Shown here: piece by piece, positions 15,337 through 24,587 of the stretch
How the letters are laid out: each line of letters begins with the position of its first letter
Position numbering within the stretch: position 1 is the first letter of the stretch
DNA from: CBDCYS01 sp965226185
Lineage (GTDB): Bacteria > Acidobacteriota > Terriglobia > Bryobacterales > UBA6623
Direction: 5' to 3'
Assembly (NCBI GenBank): GCA_965226185.1
Contig: CBDDCT010000007.1
Span: 2,418,001-2,482,000, forward strand
Length of the DNA stretch: 64,000 nt
Made by a program: the position numbers and the translations under genes
Notes under the pieces: generated by a model
Databases searched by the model: none
What the model was told of the DNA's origin: nothing
The model's input: the letters and a program-made list of their open reading frames with translations, nothing else

Positions 15337-17241
15337 CTACGGCTGCCGCGCCACATAGCGGTCCAGCCAGAGCTGAAATACAAGCAGACCCCAAAGAGTC
15401 TTGCCGTGGTCTTCGCGCCGCGCCAGATGCCGACTGATTAGTTGTTCGACGGCTACGGGCTCGAAATAACCGCTCCGGCGCAATCGATCCGAAGACAGCG
15501 TGTCGCAAAGCAGTTCCCTCAGGTCCCCGCACAGCCATCTGGCCAGCGGCAGCACGAATCCCATCTTTTTCTGGGAGAGCACTTGCGGTGGAACCCGGTC
15601 CCGCAGCAATTGTTTCAACAAGTACTTGCGGGTCAAGCCGCGCATCTTGACCTCGGGGGGCAAGCGGTGGCCAAACTCGACTAGCTTGTGATCCAAGAAA
15701 GGACCTCGCGTTTCCAAACTGTGAGCCATGCTCATGCGGTCGATTTTGGTCAATATGCCGTCAGGCAAGTAGATTCTTGAGTCCATGAACATCAGGCGGT
15801 TGATGCCGTCTTGCTGGCTCGCTTGTTCCAGATGTTGCTCGTAAAAACGGAACGCCGGGAGCGCTTCATCACGGTCCCGCAAAGCCGGACCCCGGAGCCG
15901 CTGCTTGAGATCGTCCGAGATGACCTCGAGCCATTTCAGTTGGGCTCGTTGCGGGGGAAGATCCACGGCCGACACGAAGCGTTTGGCAAGATTCTCGAAG
16001 CTGGCCCGGCTATGAGACACGGGTAGTTGATGGACGGCCCAAGGGATGAGTCCGTGGCTCAACGCTCGCGGCAGTCTGTGATACCACTCCATGTAACGGC
16101 TCGCGGCATAGTGGTTATAGCCCCCGAACAGCTCGTCCCCGCCGTCGCCCCCGAGCGCTACGGTGATGTGCTCCCGTGCCAGCCGCGAAACGTAGTAAAT
16201 CGGAATCGCGGACGATTCCGCGTAGGGCTCATCCAGGTGATGAATGTAGCTGGGGACAATCTCGTTCGCGTCGATCCGGGCGACGAGTTCATGGTGCTCG
16301 GTTTCAAACCGCTCGGCCGTGAGGCGCGCCAGCCAAGACTCGTCGTAGCTCTTGTCATCGAATCCAACCGTGAATGTCTTGATCGGCTGCGAGGTGACTT
16401 CCCGCATCGCCGCCACGATCGCGGTCGAATCGATACCGCCGCTGAGCAGCACTCCGATCGGCACGTCGCTCACCAAGCGATAGCGCACGGCTTCTTTGAG
16501 TTTTTCCCAGGCGGCATCGGCGCGTTCGTCCGGGTTGGCGGCCGCGGAGTGCTCGGCGTCCCATCTGGGATCGAGCAGGTCCCAGTATTGATTCATCCGG
16601 ACTGATCCGTCGCGCTGGATGAGCAAGGTATGGGCGGGCAGCAGCTTGTGAACGTCGCGGAAGATCGACCCCTCGCCCGGCACGTATCCGTGAGTTAGAT
16701 AATCGTCGGCGGCCTGCGGGTCGACCTGCCGCGGAATCCCCGCGGCCAGCAGAGCTTTGAGTTCTGATCCGAAGACAAGCCGCTCGGCGCCGAGGTAGTA
16801 GTAGAGCGGCTTCACTCCCAGACGATCCCGGATCAGCAAGAGCTGCTGCCTGCGCTGATCCCACAATGCGATGGCGAACATTCCGCGCAGATGCTCGGCC
16901 AACGCCGCGCCGTATTCTTCGTAGAGATGAACGATCGTCTCGGTGTCGGATCGGGTGTGGAAATGGTGACCCCGGGCGGTCAGCGTTTCGCGAAGCTCGC
17001 GATAGTTGTAGATCTCTCCATTCAGGACACACCAAACAGAGCCGTCTTCGTTATGGACCGGCTGGTGACCGGTTTCGAGGTCAATGATCTTCAGTCGGGC
17101 GATGCCGATCGATGCCGGCCCGTCGGCGTAAACTCCCCGGTCGTCTGGCCCGCGATGGTCGAGTGTCCTCACCATCGCCTCGGTGTCGCGAGCTTGGGCC
17201 GGTTTGCCATCGAAGTTTAGTTGTCCGCAAATGCCGCACAT
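15337..17241 (-). CDS. asnB: asparagine synthase (glutamine-hydrolysing)
   Basis: The enzyme amidates aspartate to asparagine with ATP, using ammonia released from glutamine. The start at 17241 gives MCGICG, leaving the catalytic Cys2 at the N-terminus after Met removal; the frame begins four codons earlier but that would bury the nucleophile. The glutamine amidotransferase domain spans about 1-190 (RGPDDRG, GEIYNYRELR), and the synthetase domain carries the pyrophosphate loop SGGIDSTA near residue 265 and GGDGGDELFGGYN later. At 634 residues it fits the AsnB/WbpS-like group. It stands alone on the minus strand, so a role in amino-acid supply or in surface-polymer amidation cannot be separated. 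Confidence 0.93.
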   Translation of the reverse strand: MCGICGQLNFDGKPAQARDTEAMVRTLDHRGPDDRGVYADGPASIGIARLKIIDLETGHQPVHNEDGSVWCVLNGEIYNYRELRETLTARGHHFHTRSDTETIVHLYEEYGAALAEHLRGMFAIALWDQRRQQLLLIRDRLGVKPLYYYLGAERLVFGSELKALLAAGIPRQVDPQAADDYLTHGYVPGEGSIFRDVHKLLPAHTLLIQRDGSVRMNQYWDLLDPRWDAEHSAAANPDERADAAWEKLKEAVRYRLVSDVPIGVLLSGGIDSTAIVAAMREVTSQPIKTFTVGFDDKSYDESWLARLTAERFETEHHELVARIDANEIVPSYIHHLDEPYAESSAIPIYYVSRLAREHITVALGGDGGDELFGGYNHYAASRYMEWYHRLPRALSHGLIPWAVHQLPVSHSRASFENLAKRFVSAVDLPPQRAQLKWLEVISDDLKQRLRGPALRDRDEALPAFRFYEQHLEQASQQDGINRLMFMDSRIYLPDGILTKIDRMSMAHSLETRGPFLDHKLVEFGHRLPPEVKMRGLTRKYLLKQLLRDRVPPQVLSQKKMGFVLPLARWLCGDLRELLCDTLSSDRLRRSGYFEPVAVEQLISRHLARREDHGKTLWGLLVFQLWLDRYVARQP

Positions 17242-17359
17242 CGAGCCGTCCAATCCGGGCTAAACCCTGGGTCGCCGCTTCGACCGCGCGCTTCGCCGTA
17301 TCTGCGAGAATAGCATCCCTTTCGAGCCGGCTATCGGGCCAGGTTGGTAACATTGCGGT

Positions 17360-18946
17360 TTGATTGAAAAGGTCAAGCGTTACGAACTGCGGCTGCTGGG
17401 TGTGTGCATGGCCTTGCTGGGCGCTGCCGCGATGTGGCTGCTGCTGACGCGCCCGGCGCATCGCATCGAGGGCGACTTTCTCGAGCGAGAAGACCGCCGC
17501 CAAGTCGATGAATGGCTGCGAGAGCGGATGCGGTCCCCGATCGCCGAGAACCAGGCCCGCGCTTGCCTGGCTCTGGGGCGGATCGGCGATGAGGATACGC
17601 TTGACTTGCTGCTCGAAGCGGCGAACAGCCCGGCGGCACGGGTTCGCGCGGCAGCGGCCTTTGCTGTCGGCGAGATGGAAGACCGCCGAACCGCCGACCA
17701 AGCGGGGAGGGAACCGCGGCAGCGCGCCGCCGAGGCGCTCGCCGGGCTTCTCGGGGACGACGAACGCGCGGTCGTTGCAAACGCTGTCGAGGCGCTTGGG
17801 AAGATGGAGTGGCTTGCTGTCCTCGAGCGGCTGAAGAATACGCCCGCGCCGCATCCGTTCACGCTTGCGGCAATGGCCCGGATGAATGCGGTCGAAGCAA
17901 CCCCGTGGATCGCACGGCGCCTCAAGTCCGACGACCAATCCGTTCGCTCGGCAGCGGCGGATGCGCTCAATCGACTGGCGGTCCCCTGCGATGAGGGGAT
18001 CACACGGTCGTTTCTCAATCTGACGAAAGATAGGGACTGGCGCGTGCGCGCTGCTGTTGTCGAAGGACTCGCGCGGGCTGAGCCGTCCGAAGAGGTTCTT
18101 GCGGCTCTGACGAAAATGACTGACGATCGGGACCCGAAGGTACGCATTCATGCGTTCGGGTCGCTGGCCGCGTTAGGCCGGGAGGGATCGCTGGAGACGA
18201 TTGTGAAGGGACTAGGCGACCAGAACATCAACGTCCGCGTGTCGGCGGTTGAAGCGCTGGGGACGCTGGGCAGTCACCGCGCGATCCCGTTGTTGCAGTC
18301 GTTGCGGTCTGAATCCGGCCAGGTTTCCGGCGCCGCGGAAAGGTCGCTGGCTCGATTGACCGGCAATGATGAAGAGTTTCCCGACAGCTCGGCGGGTAAG
18401 TCTCCTGTCCGCCAAACTCCAGCGGGGGCCAAGGGTGTGGCGCGCGATGGTAGTGCCAGCCGGCCCGGAGCGGCGATCAAGACTCGCTACGCTCCGCAAG
18501 ACTACCAGCGAATCGCCCGCACGCTCAACCGGCATCTCACGATGCACACGACTGTCGGGTCGTTCGAACTCGAGCTTGATTACGACAACGCGCCTTTGAC
18601 GGCCGAGCGGTTTTTTGAGTTGGCTGTGCGGGGTTACTTCGACAGGCAAAGCTTCAGCGTTGTCGAACCCGCCCGCTTGGCGGGCTTTGATGCCTCATTG
18701 CTGGCTCAAGACCGTGAGCTACCCCAGACCGTGCGATGTGAGATCAATCAGCGGATTTTTATCCGGGGAAGCCTCGCGATGGTGGCGGAACCGAAGGATT
18801 CCGGCGGCAAGCGCTTCTTCATCTGCCTGCGGAAGTTGCCCGAGTTCGACGGGCGCTACACAAATTTCGGACGATTGATTTCGGGAGACAATCTGATTGA
18901 CCGGATTACGAGGGAAACCCAAATCCTGCAAATCAGCTCGCCGTGA
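17360..18946 (+). CDS. membrane-anchored HEAT-repeat protein with C-terminal cyclophilin-like domain
   Basis: The 528-residue protein has an N-terminal membrane anchor (about residues 10-30), HEAT/PBS-lyase-type helical repeats over about 45-345 (repeated A-x-x-AL-G-x-x-x and VR-x-x-AAxAL), a Pro/Ser-rich linker, and a cyclophilin-type domain from about 395 to the end (TTVGSFELELDYDNAPLTAERFFELA, GSLAMV, RFFICL, NFGRLISGD). Several cyclophilin active-site residues, including the FHR motif, are replaced (FSVVEPARLAG), so isomerase activity is doubtful. HEAT repeats usually bind proteins, so an envelope chaperone or scaffold role is likely. The start TTG (17360) is weak; an ATG at 17408 is an alternative. 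Confidence 0.8.
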   Translation: MIEKVKRYELRLLGVCMALLGAAAMWLLLTRPAHRIEGDFLEREDRRQVDEWLRERMRSPIAENQARACLALGRIGDEDTLDLLLEAANSPAARVRAAAAFAVGEMEDRRTADQAGREPRQRAAEALAGLLGDDERAVVANAVEALGKMEWLAVLERLKNTPAPHPFTLAAMARMNAVEATPWIARRLKSDDQSVRSAAADALNRLAVPCDEGITRSFLNLTKDRDWRVRAAVVEGLARAEPSEEVLAALTKMTDDRDPKVRIHAFGSLAALGREGSLETIVKGLGDQNINVRVSAVEALGTLGSHRAIPLLQSLRSESGQVSGAAERSLARLTGNDEEFPDSSAGKSPVRQTPAGAKGVARDGSASRPGAAIKTRYAPQDYQRIARTLNRHLTMHTTVGSFELELDYDNAPLTAERFFELAVRGYFDRQSFSVVEPARLAGFDASLLAQDRELPQTVRCEINQRIFIRGSLAMVAEPKDSGGKRFFICLRKLPEFDGRYTNFGRLISGDNLIDRITRETQILQISSP

Positions 18947-18984
18947 ATGTTAACCGGGAGCTCAAACACAGGGACGAAAGCCAC

Positions 18985-19857
18985 TCACCGAAATACTTGT
19001 GCGGGCTGCGCCGCGAGCGACCTCAATGCCAGCAACCGCGCCGTTCTTGGATGGCCATTGTCCTCGGCCAGACTCTGAGCCGTGCGGCCCCGGTTGTCGG
19101 CCGCGGTGGGGTCGGCCGCCGCCCGCAGCAGCTCCTTAACGATTTCGAGATAACCTTCCGAGGCCGCCAGCATCAGCGCCGTCTGTCCCTCGCTGTTGCT
19201 GGCCGCGACGTCCGCGCCCTGCCTTAGCAGCGTGCTCGGAATGTCAGCGTGGCCCTGAGAGGCAGCGCTCATCAGAGGCGTCCAGCCCATGCGGGAAGCA
19301 GCGTTGACGTCGGCGCCTCTGGCCAGCAGCAGGTCGACGCATTTTTCGTATCCGCGGAAAGCACATTGCCCGAGCCCCGTGTAGCCGTTCTTGTCCGCGC
19401 CGTCGATATCCGCTCCCTTGCTCAGCAGAAGCTTGATCATGTCAAGGTTCCCCTGAGACGCGGTATAGCTGAGCGCGGTGCCTTCGAGCGCGGCGACCAG
19501 GTTCGGGTCGGCCCCGCGGTCCAGCAGCAGCCCCGCCACGTCGGCGTGCCCGGCATAAGCGGCCGAGTGGATCGCCGCCCGCCCTTGGGTGTTCCGTGCA
19601 TTGACGTCCACTCCCGAGTCCAACAGAGCTTCGACCACTTCGATGTGACCTCGCGATGACGCGGCTGCGAGGGCCCGCCGCCCTGGCTCGGCTTGCGGGG
19701 TTTCGTGGTAATCGAGCAACGCTTGAACTTCGCTGACCTTTCCCTCGCGAGAGAGTTCGACAAGGTCACCTTCGGGCGGGCTCGAACAGGCAACGAGAAA
19801 CACTACGGCCAGCCCGGCAAGCGTTGTTTGGGGAATGCTCTTGGCCTGTTGCTTCAT
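18985..19857 (-). CDS. ankyrin-repeat lipoprotein
   Basis: From the ATG at 19857 the product is 290 residues. It begins with a lipoprotein signal (AGLAVVFLVACSS, lipobox Cys about residue 24), so it is anchored by lipid in the envelope. The rest is a run of about seven ankyrin repeats with the usual G-x-T-x-L-x-x-A-A-x-x-G-H pattern (GRAAIHSAAYAGH, GWTPLMSAASQGH, GQTALMLAASEGY). Ankyrin repeats mediate protein binding; the partner is unknown. The frame runs upstream to 19935, but that start would overlap the end of the dioxygenase gene and lose the lipobox position. It follows the dioxygenase on the same strand at 58 bp. Confidence 0.88.
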   Translation of the reverse strand: MKQQAKSIPQTTLAGLAVVFLVACSSPPEGDLVELSREGKVSEVQALLDYHETPQAEPGRRALAAASSRGHIEVVEALLDSGVDVNARNTQGRAAIHSAAYAGHADVAGLLLDRGADPNLVAALEGTALSYTASQGNLDMIKLLLSKGADIDGADKNGYTGLGQCAFRGYEKCVDLLLARGADVNAASRMGWTPLMSAASQGHADIPSTLLRQGADVAASNSEGQTALMLAASEGYLEIVKELLRAAADPTAADNRGRTAQSLAEDNGHPRTARLLALRSLAAQPAQVFR

Positions 19858-19915
19858 CACTCGGTTCGAACTGATGCGGGGAGCCGACTCGACGGATGAC
19901 TCCGTACCCTGCACA

Positions 19916-20533
19916 CTAACCTTGTCGCACAACAAAGTCGAAGCGCGCGGCAGTTCCCCGGCCCGCCGGTTTCGGCCGGATCATGCGAGAGGGCCGGGCG
20001 TGCGGGTCGGCCGCGATATTCGGGTCCCCTTTGATGTAGAGCTGAGTTGTTAGGATCGGGCCATCCGGGGCGCTGATCTTGAAATGAATATGAGCCGGGC
20101 GGAAGCGATTCCCGACATCGTAGGGTTTGGGAATGAGCGTCTTGAGCCGGTAGAAGCCGCGGTTGTCGGTGTAGAGGCGCCCCCGCATCCCGAAGCCCTC
20201 GTTGTCATACTGGGCGTCATCGCCGGTTTGCCACACATCGAGCAGAGCATGCCGGACCGGCTTGCCTTCGGTGTTGAAAACCCGGCCCCCTAGATCGAGG
20301 CGTTTCCCCGGCGCCCCGTCTTCATATAGCACGGATCTTTCCGGCGCATCCGCCCTGTAGAAGGGGCCTTCTATGTCGTCCTCGGTCTCGACCCATGGCA
20401 TCTTCGGCGCCGCGTCCAGATGCTCGTGGAACAAGAAGGCGGCCGCGCCGGCCAGTCCCGCTGCCATCGCCTGGCGCCGATCGAGCCGGGCTAGGTTTTC
20501 GCGAGTGGGTCGAGAGATGAACGACTTTCGCAT
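19916..20533 (-). CDS. exported intradiol ring-cleavage dioxygenase
   Basis: Intradiol dioxygenases use Fe(III) to open catechol rings between the hydroxyls. The 205-residue protein shows the family's EGPFYR entry, LLDVWQTGDDAQYD (equivalent to the D-V-W-x-A segment), and RPAHIHFK with the two His iron ligands; the Tyr ligands are likely those in the AQYDN and KPYDVGN segments. The N-terminus RRQAMAAGLAGAAAFLF is a twin-arginine-like signal, placing the enzyme outside the cytoplasm. It is shorter than catechol 1,2-dioxygenase (about 300) and resembles the small exported group. No other aromatic catabolic gene is nearby, so the substrate is unknown. Confidence 0.87.
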   Translation of the reverse strand: MRKSFISRPTRENLARLDRRQAMAAGLAGAAAFLFHEHLDAAPKMPWVETEDDIEGPFYRADAPERSVLYEDGAPGKRLDLGGRVFNTEGKPVRHALLDVWQTGDDAQYDNEGFGMRGRLYTDNRGFYRLKTLIPKPYDVGNRFRPAHIHFKISAPDGPILTTQLYIKGDPNIAADPHARPSRMIRPKPAGRGTAARFDFVVRQG

Positions 20534-20777
20534 CGGCCTTCTTACGGCTGCCGGACCGGGGAGGTCCGTTTTCTAGCCATGCCCCTTGCCACGATTGTAC
20601 GAAAGATGGCGGCCCGATTCAGCAGCCCTGACAACGCCCTGATTATACAAGTAATGAATGCTTTTCAGCAGCGCGGAGAAACCTCCGCGGCCATATCGGC
20701 GATCAGGCATCCGCTCCGAACCGGACCCTTCAGCTTCAGGGTGTGGCCGGTCCGGCTTGGCTAGTGCGATCCAACCA

Positions 20778-20890
20778 AAACAGAGCCGCGCCCGCGAGGG
20801 TGCGGCCGAGAGCTGCGACTGTCGCGAGCTTCCAGTCGGGACACCGGCAGTGCCAGACTCGACCGCACCCTCGCGGGCGCGGCTCTGTTT
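20778..20890. repeat. REPIN of family A: two facing REP units
   Basis: Arms 20778-20810 and 20858-20890 are 33 bases each and are reverse complements with a single mismatch, with a 47-base spacer. Each arm carries CAGAGCCGCGCCCGCGAGGG. This is the most complete copy of the family in the window. It lies in the otherwise gene-free stretch 20534-20968. Confidence 0.9.
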
Positions 20891-20968
20891 CATCGGAACA
20901 GTCAAACAAATCGCAACACTCAAAGCTGCCCGCTCACAAGCCGCGGGTTGAGACCTTGGCGATGGAAA

Positions 20969-22321
20969 CTAGATCAGTCCCACCGCGTGCAGAAAGACCA
21001 ACGCAATGGCCACGGGGACGAGAAACTTGAGCAGCAGCAGCCAGCCGGTGAAAAACACCGCTAATTTCGTCCCGCTGAGAAAATGGTGGTGGCGGATCTT
21101 GTCGTCCATCTTCCAGCCCGTGTAGATCGCCACTCCCAGGCCGCCCAGCGGAAGCATCCAGTTCGAAGCAAGATAGTCGAAAGTATCGAACAAGTTCCTC
21201 CCGAAGATGCCGGCGAAACCATCGCCAAACAACTCCCCCCCGCTCAGCGCCGACGGAATGCCGACCAGAGCGACCATGGCGCCCGAGATGAGCGTGGCTT
21301 TGCGGCGAGTCCAGCCGCGCTCGTCAATGAAGTAAGCCGCTGTGACTTCGAGCATCGAAATGGCGCTCGTCAGCGCGGCGAACACTAGCAGGCCGAAGAA
21401 AGTGAAGGCAAGCAGGTCACCCCCCGCCATCTGGCTCAAAGCGATCGGCACCGTGATGAACACAAGTCCGGGTCCGGCGCCGGGCTCCAACCCAAAAGTA
21501 AAGATGATGGGAAACAACACTAAGGTCGCCAACAGAGCGATGAGCGTATCCGGCAACGAGACCGTGATGGATGCGGCGACGATGTCGTCATCCTCTCTTA
21601 GATAACTTCCGTAGGTCATGATCGACCCCATCCCCAAACTCAACGTAAAGAAGGCGTGCCCCAGGGCTTCGAGAACGCCCGCTGGCTTGAGCTGGTCAGA
21701 GTGAAACCCAAAGACAAAATCGAAGCCCTTCCGGAAGCCCTCGAGAGTGAAGGAATTGATCAACAGCGCGAGCATCATGAAGAGCAAAAGCGGCATCAGG
21801 ATTCGCGCCCAGCGTTCCAGTCCCTTCGCGACACCGCCGATCACTACCGCCGCCGTCAAGAGCATGAACACGGCGTGCCAAAACAGGTTCAGCCAGGGAG
21901 AAGCGAAAAGGGCGCTGAAGGTTGGCTCGAAACTCTCGGTGGCGGCGCCGGCGATCTTTCCCGTAATCGCAAGCCAGGAATAATGAAGCGACCATCCGGC
22001 AATAATGCTGTAGTAGGAAAGAATGACGAAGGACGACGCGACTCCCAGCCAGCCAAACGAAACCCATCGGCTGCTCCGCCCGGCAAGGTGCCGGAACGCC
22101 CCCACCGGCGACTTCTGGGTAGAGCGGCCCAGAAGGATTTCGGCCGCCATGACCGGCAGTCCGACAAAGGCGATACAAGCGAGATAGACCAGGACGAAAG
22201 CGCCGCCGCCGTTGACTCCCGTAATGTAGGGAAACTTCCAAATGTTGCCGAGTCCGACAGCCGATCCGGCGGAGGCCAGGATAAACCCGGTGCGCGATTT
22301 CCAATGTGCTCTTTCCGGCAA
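20969..22321 (-). CDS. sodium-dependent transporter of the NSS (SNF) family
   Basis: This 450-residue inner-membrane protein belongs to the LeuT-type neurotransmitter:sodium symporters, which import amino acids or related amines with sodium. The first membrane segment has SAVGLGNIWKFPYI, which carries the sodium and substrate ligands, followed by NGGGAFVLVYL. About eleven segments are present, the usual number for bacterial members lacking the twelfth helix. The substrate cannot be inferred by eye. The gene stands alone between a REPIN and a small hypothetical gene. Confidence 0.92.
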   Translation of the reverse strand: MPERAHWKSRTGFILASAGSAVGLGNIWKFPYITGVNGGGAFVLVYLACIAFVGLPVMAAEILLGRSTQKSPVGAFRHLAGRSSRWVSFGWLGVASSFVILSYYSIIAGWSLHYSWLAITGKIAGAATESFEPTFSALFASPWLNLFWHAVFMLLTAAVVIGGVAKGLERWARILMPLLLFMMLALLINSFTLEGFRKGFDFVFGFHSDQLKPAGVLEALGHAFFTLSLGMGSIMTYGSYLREDDDIVAASITVSLPDTLIALLATLVLFPIIFTFGLEPGAGPGLVFITVPIALSQMAGGDLLAFTFFGLLVFAALTSAISMLEVTAAYFIDERGWTRRKATLISGAMVALVGIPSALSGGELFGDGFAGIFGRNLFDTFDYLASNWMLPLGGLGVAIYTGWKMDDKIRHHHFLSGTKLAVFFTGWLLLLKFLVPVAIALVFLHAVGLI

Positions 22322-22489
22322 AGCGATACCTCGATCAGGGTATTTCGAAGGGGCCTGCTAGTCTAAGTGCTTCAACCTTCCCCTGTGATCCACGCGGCAC
22401 AATCGATTGCGTGGCAGAGCTCGCGCCGCGCGTAGAGCAAGAACCGCAAAGATAACACAGCCGCGAATGCGGATGTGGCTGCTAGCACC

Positions 22490-22723
22490 ATGAAATTCTC
22501 CGAGCTAATGTTGGACTCCATCAATCAAAGTGAAATTCCTCTTCGCTTCGAACCCGGCGCGGAGGAGGCGGTCGCGAAGCCGGTCATCGAGATGCTCAAG
22601 ATGTGGGTGGCGGCCCACGATCCTGATCCCGCGAGCGGCGACTTCGAGTACGGCCAGAAGGCTCTGATCGTCCAGTTGCTTCAGGAACTAGAAGACTCCG
22701 TCGACCTGCCGGTCGAAGATTAG
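22490..22723 (+). CDS. small acidic hypothetical protein
   Basis: I do not recognise this family. From the ATG at 22490 the product has 77 residues (a GTG at 22475 would add five). It is acidic and predicted helical, with MKFSELMLDSINQSEIPLRF at the N-terminus and a Leu-rich helix near the end (ALIVQLLQELEDSV). No membrane segment or motif is visible. It converges with the OmpA-like gene, 30 bp apart, and is divergent from the symporter gene. Confidence 0.55.
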   Translation: MKFSELMLDSINQSEIPLRFEPGAEEAVAKPVIEMLKMWVAAHDPDPASGDFEYGQKALIVQLLQELEDSVDLPVED

Positions 22724-22753
22724 AGGCTGCCCGGCGCCCTGCAACCGCCCAGG

Positions 22754-23620
22754 TCAGTCTTTCACTTGCCCCGTGTAATGGATGACGGTGTCAATCAGAC
22801 CGATTTCAACACGGCGATTCTTCTGGCGGGCGCCTGATGTAGACGCTTCGACGGCTGGACTGGATTCCCCGAATCCCTTCGCCTCGACGAGGTCCCCCGG
22901 AATCCCCGCCTGCACAAGATAGTCGCGTACGGAGCGGGCGCGCCGGTCGGAGAGATTTCTGTTGTAGCTTTCCGGTCCCGTGTCGTCCGTGTGGCCATAG
23001 ACGTAGAGCCGGTACCCGTGCGACGCAAGCATCACGCCGGCGATGCGGCTCAGAATCTCGCGATTCTCGGAGCGCAACGTGTCTTTATCGAAATCGAACA
23101 GAAAGGAATCTTGGCCCAAGTTCATCACCATGCCGAGGGGCGTTCGCCGGGTGTCGACAATGTGACTGAGGGCTTTCTGCATGCGGTCTAGTTCCTCTTC
23201 GCGTTGCTGGCGAATTTCGTCGGCCTCTTGGCGAGCCCGAGCCGCCTCTCGCCGTGCCTGCTGAGACACAGCCTCGAAGCGCTGCGCCTGCTCACGAGCC
23301 AACTCCCGCTCGAGCTCGGCTTGTCTACGAGCCTGAGCAAGTTTTCGGGCTTCCTCTTCCGCGCTTTGCGCCCTGGCTTGCGCTTGGTCTGCTTCCGCCC
23401 GTACTTCGTCGGCCTCCCGGCGAACTCCCTCCAACTCCCGTTCAAGCGATTCACTTTGGTTCTGGGACACGTTCAGGCGCTCTTCGAGCTCGCCCATTTG
23501 TGTCCATATGTTCCACAGCACGACCAGAGCCGCAACCGACAAAACGGCGACGGCGATTGGAGCGGCTCGACGGGATCGCGTGCCAGAGTTCTCGTGTGGC
23601 GACTGCTCAGTTGTCGGCAT
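22754..23620 (-). CDS. membrane-anchored coiled-coil protein with OmpA domain
   Basis: The 288-residue protein has a short cytoplasmic N-terminus, one membrane segment (about residues 21-40), a long coiled coil of alternating Glu, Arg, Ala and Gln (about 40-155), and a C-terminal OmpA/MotB peptidoglycan-binding domain (about 165-280; FDFDKDTL, GHTDDTGPESYNRNLSDRRA, KGFGESSP). The anchored coiled coil would let the OmpA part reach the cell wall from the inner membrane. DUF4398-like proteins of similar build exist. It appears monocistronic. Confidence 0.88.
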   Translation of the reverse strand: MPTTEQSPHENSGTRSRRAAPIAVAVLSVAALVVLWNIWTQMGELEERLNVSQNQSESLERELEGVRREADEVRAEADQAQARAQSAEEEARKLAQARRQAELERELAREQAQRFEAVSQQARREAARARQEADEIRQQREEELDRMQKALSHIVDTRRTPLGMVMNLGQDSFLFDFDKDTLRSENREILSRIAGVMLASHGYRLYVYGHTDDTGPESYNRNLSDRRARSVRDYLVQAGIPGDLVEAKGFGESSPAVEASTSGARQKNRRVEIGLIDTVIHYTGQVKD

Positions 23621-23774
23621 GCTTGATTCGCCCTACTGTCATTTTCGCACGTGATTGTGCCGGACGCGCTGATCCGGATCGCGAGCAGCGCCGACCGAGC
23701 GATGCGGTTGAGATTCAAGCGCGGACCACATGCTGAGTGACGGACGGATGAAAGCGACACTGCGTTTCACCTTG

Positions 23775-23803
23775 TTGACAGTTGTCGATCGACACCGTAC
23801 ACT
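23775..23803 (+). promoter_or_regulatory. sigma-70-type promoter of the toxin-antitoxin pair with embedded palindrome
   Basis: TTGACA (23775-23780), a 17-base spacer and TACACT (23798-23803) form a near-consensus promoter. The expected transcription start is at or next to the GTG of the toxin gene, so the message may be leaderless. The palindrome GTCGATCGAC (23785-23794) lies in the spacer and is a likely binding site for the HigA repressor. Confidence 0.7.
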
Positions 23804-23809
23804 TTATAT

Positions 23810-24088
23810 GTGATCCAATCGTTCCGTCACCGGGGCTTGAAAACGCTCTATGAAGGCGGGCGCCCGGCGAGGATCGCACCCGGCCACGTCGCCAAGCTTG
23901 AGCGTATCCTGACCGCATTAGACCGAAGCAGCGGACCTGAAGGAATGGACATACCCGGCTTCCGATTGCACCCGCTGAAAGGCAGTCTGAAGGACCACTA
24001 CGCGGTCTCGGTTTCGGGCAATTGGCGGGTGACATTTCGGTTCGAGAACGGGCGCGCCGTAAATGTCGATTATCTGGATTATCATTAG
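23810..24088 (+). CDS. higB: HigB-type toxin of the RelE superfamily
   Basis: HigB toxins cut mRNA at the ribosome. The 92-residue product has the family pattern: FRHRGLKTLYEGG near the start, the central AKLERILTALD helix, FRLHPLKGSLKDHYAVSVSGNWRVTFRF with the conserved basic residues, and VDYLDYH at the end. As in the HigBA group, the toxin gene comes first and the antitoxin second, 11 bp later. The start is GTG immediately downstream of a strong promoter, without room for a ribosome site. Confidence 0.93.
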   Translation: MIQSFRHRGLKTLYEGGRPARIAPGHVAKLERILTALDRSSGPEGMDIPGFRLHPLKGSLKDHYAVSVSGNWRVTFRFENGRAVNVDYLDYH

Positions 24089-24099
24089 GAGGTCCTAAC

Positions 24100-24387
24100 A
24101 TGGCAATGAAGAATCCTGTGCATCCGGGCGCCATTGTGCGCGAGGATTGCCTGAAACCCTTGGGCCTGTCGGTCACCGAGGGGGCAAAGAGACTTGGCGT
24201 CGGGCGCCAAACGCTTTCCAACCTTGTGAACGAAAAGGTGTCCGTTTCCATCGAAATGGCCTACCGGCTGTCGAAGGCGTTCGGCTCGACTCCGGAGACC
24301 TGGCTTGGCATGCAGTTGGCCTTTGACCTCGCCCAATCGCGTGACTTGGAACGAAAGATCAAGGTCAAGCGCATCGAGGCTGCGTAA
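24100..24387 (+). CDS. higA: HigA-type antitoxin
   Basis: The 95-residue protein carries an XRE-type helix-turn-helix (residues about 20-70: VTEGAKRLGVGRQTLSNLVNEKVSVSIEMAYRLSKAFG) and the family opening NPVHPGAIVRED. It should neutralise HigB and repress the operon through the palindrome in the promoter. The ATG has a perfect AGGAGG site, much better than that of the toxin gene, which would favour antitoxin excess. Confidence 0.95.
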   Translation: MAMKNPVHPGAIVREDCLKPLGLSVTEGAKRLGVGRQTLSNLVNEKVSVSIEMAYRLSKAFGSTPETWLGMQLAFDLAQSRDLERKIKVKRIEAA

Positions 24388-24587
24388 CGCCCCGGTTCAC
24401 GGAAACAATACAGGCCAAACTCAACCAGAGTGACTTTGATCAAGCAGGATATGGACGAAAGGCCCATACCGTCCAGGCTTGAATCACATCAGCGCCAGGT
24501 CTCGAAAGAACCTCGTATGGCGCCTGGCCTCGGGAAAATGTTCCCACGGACTATGCGCGTGGAGCCGATTCGCGGGGCGAGTGAACG

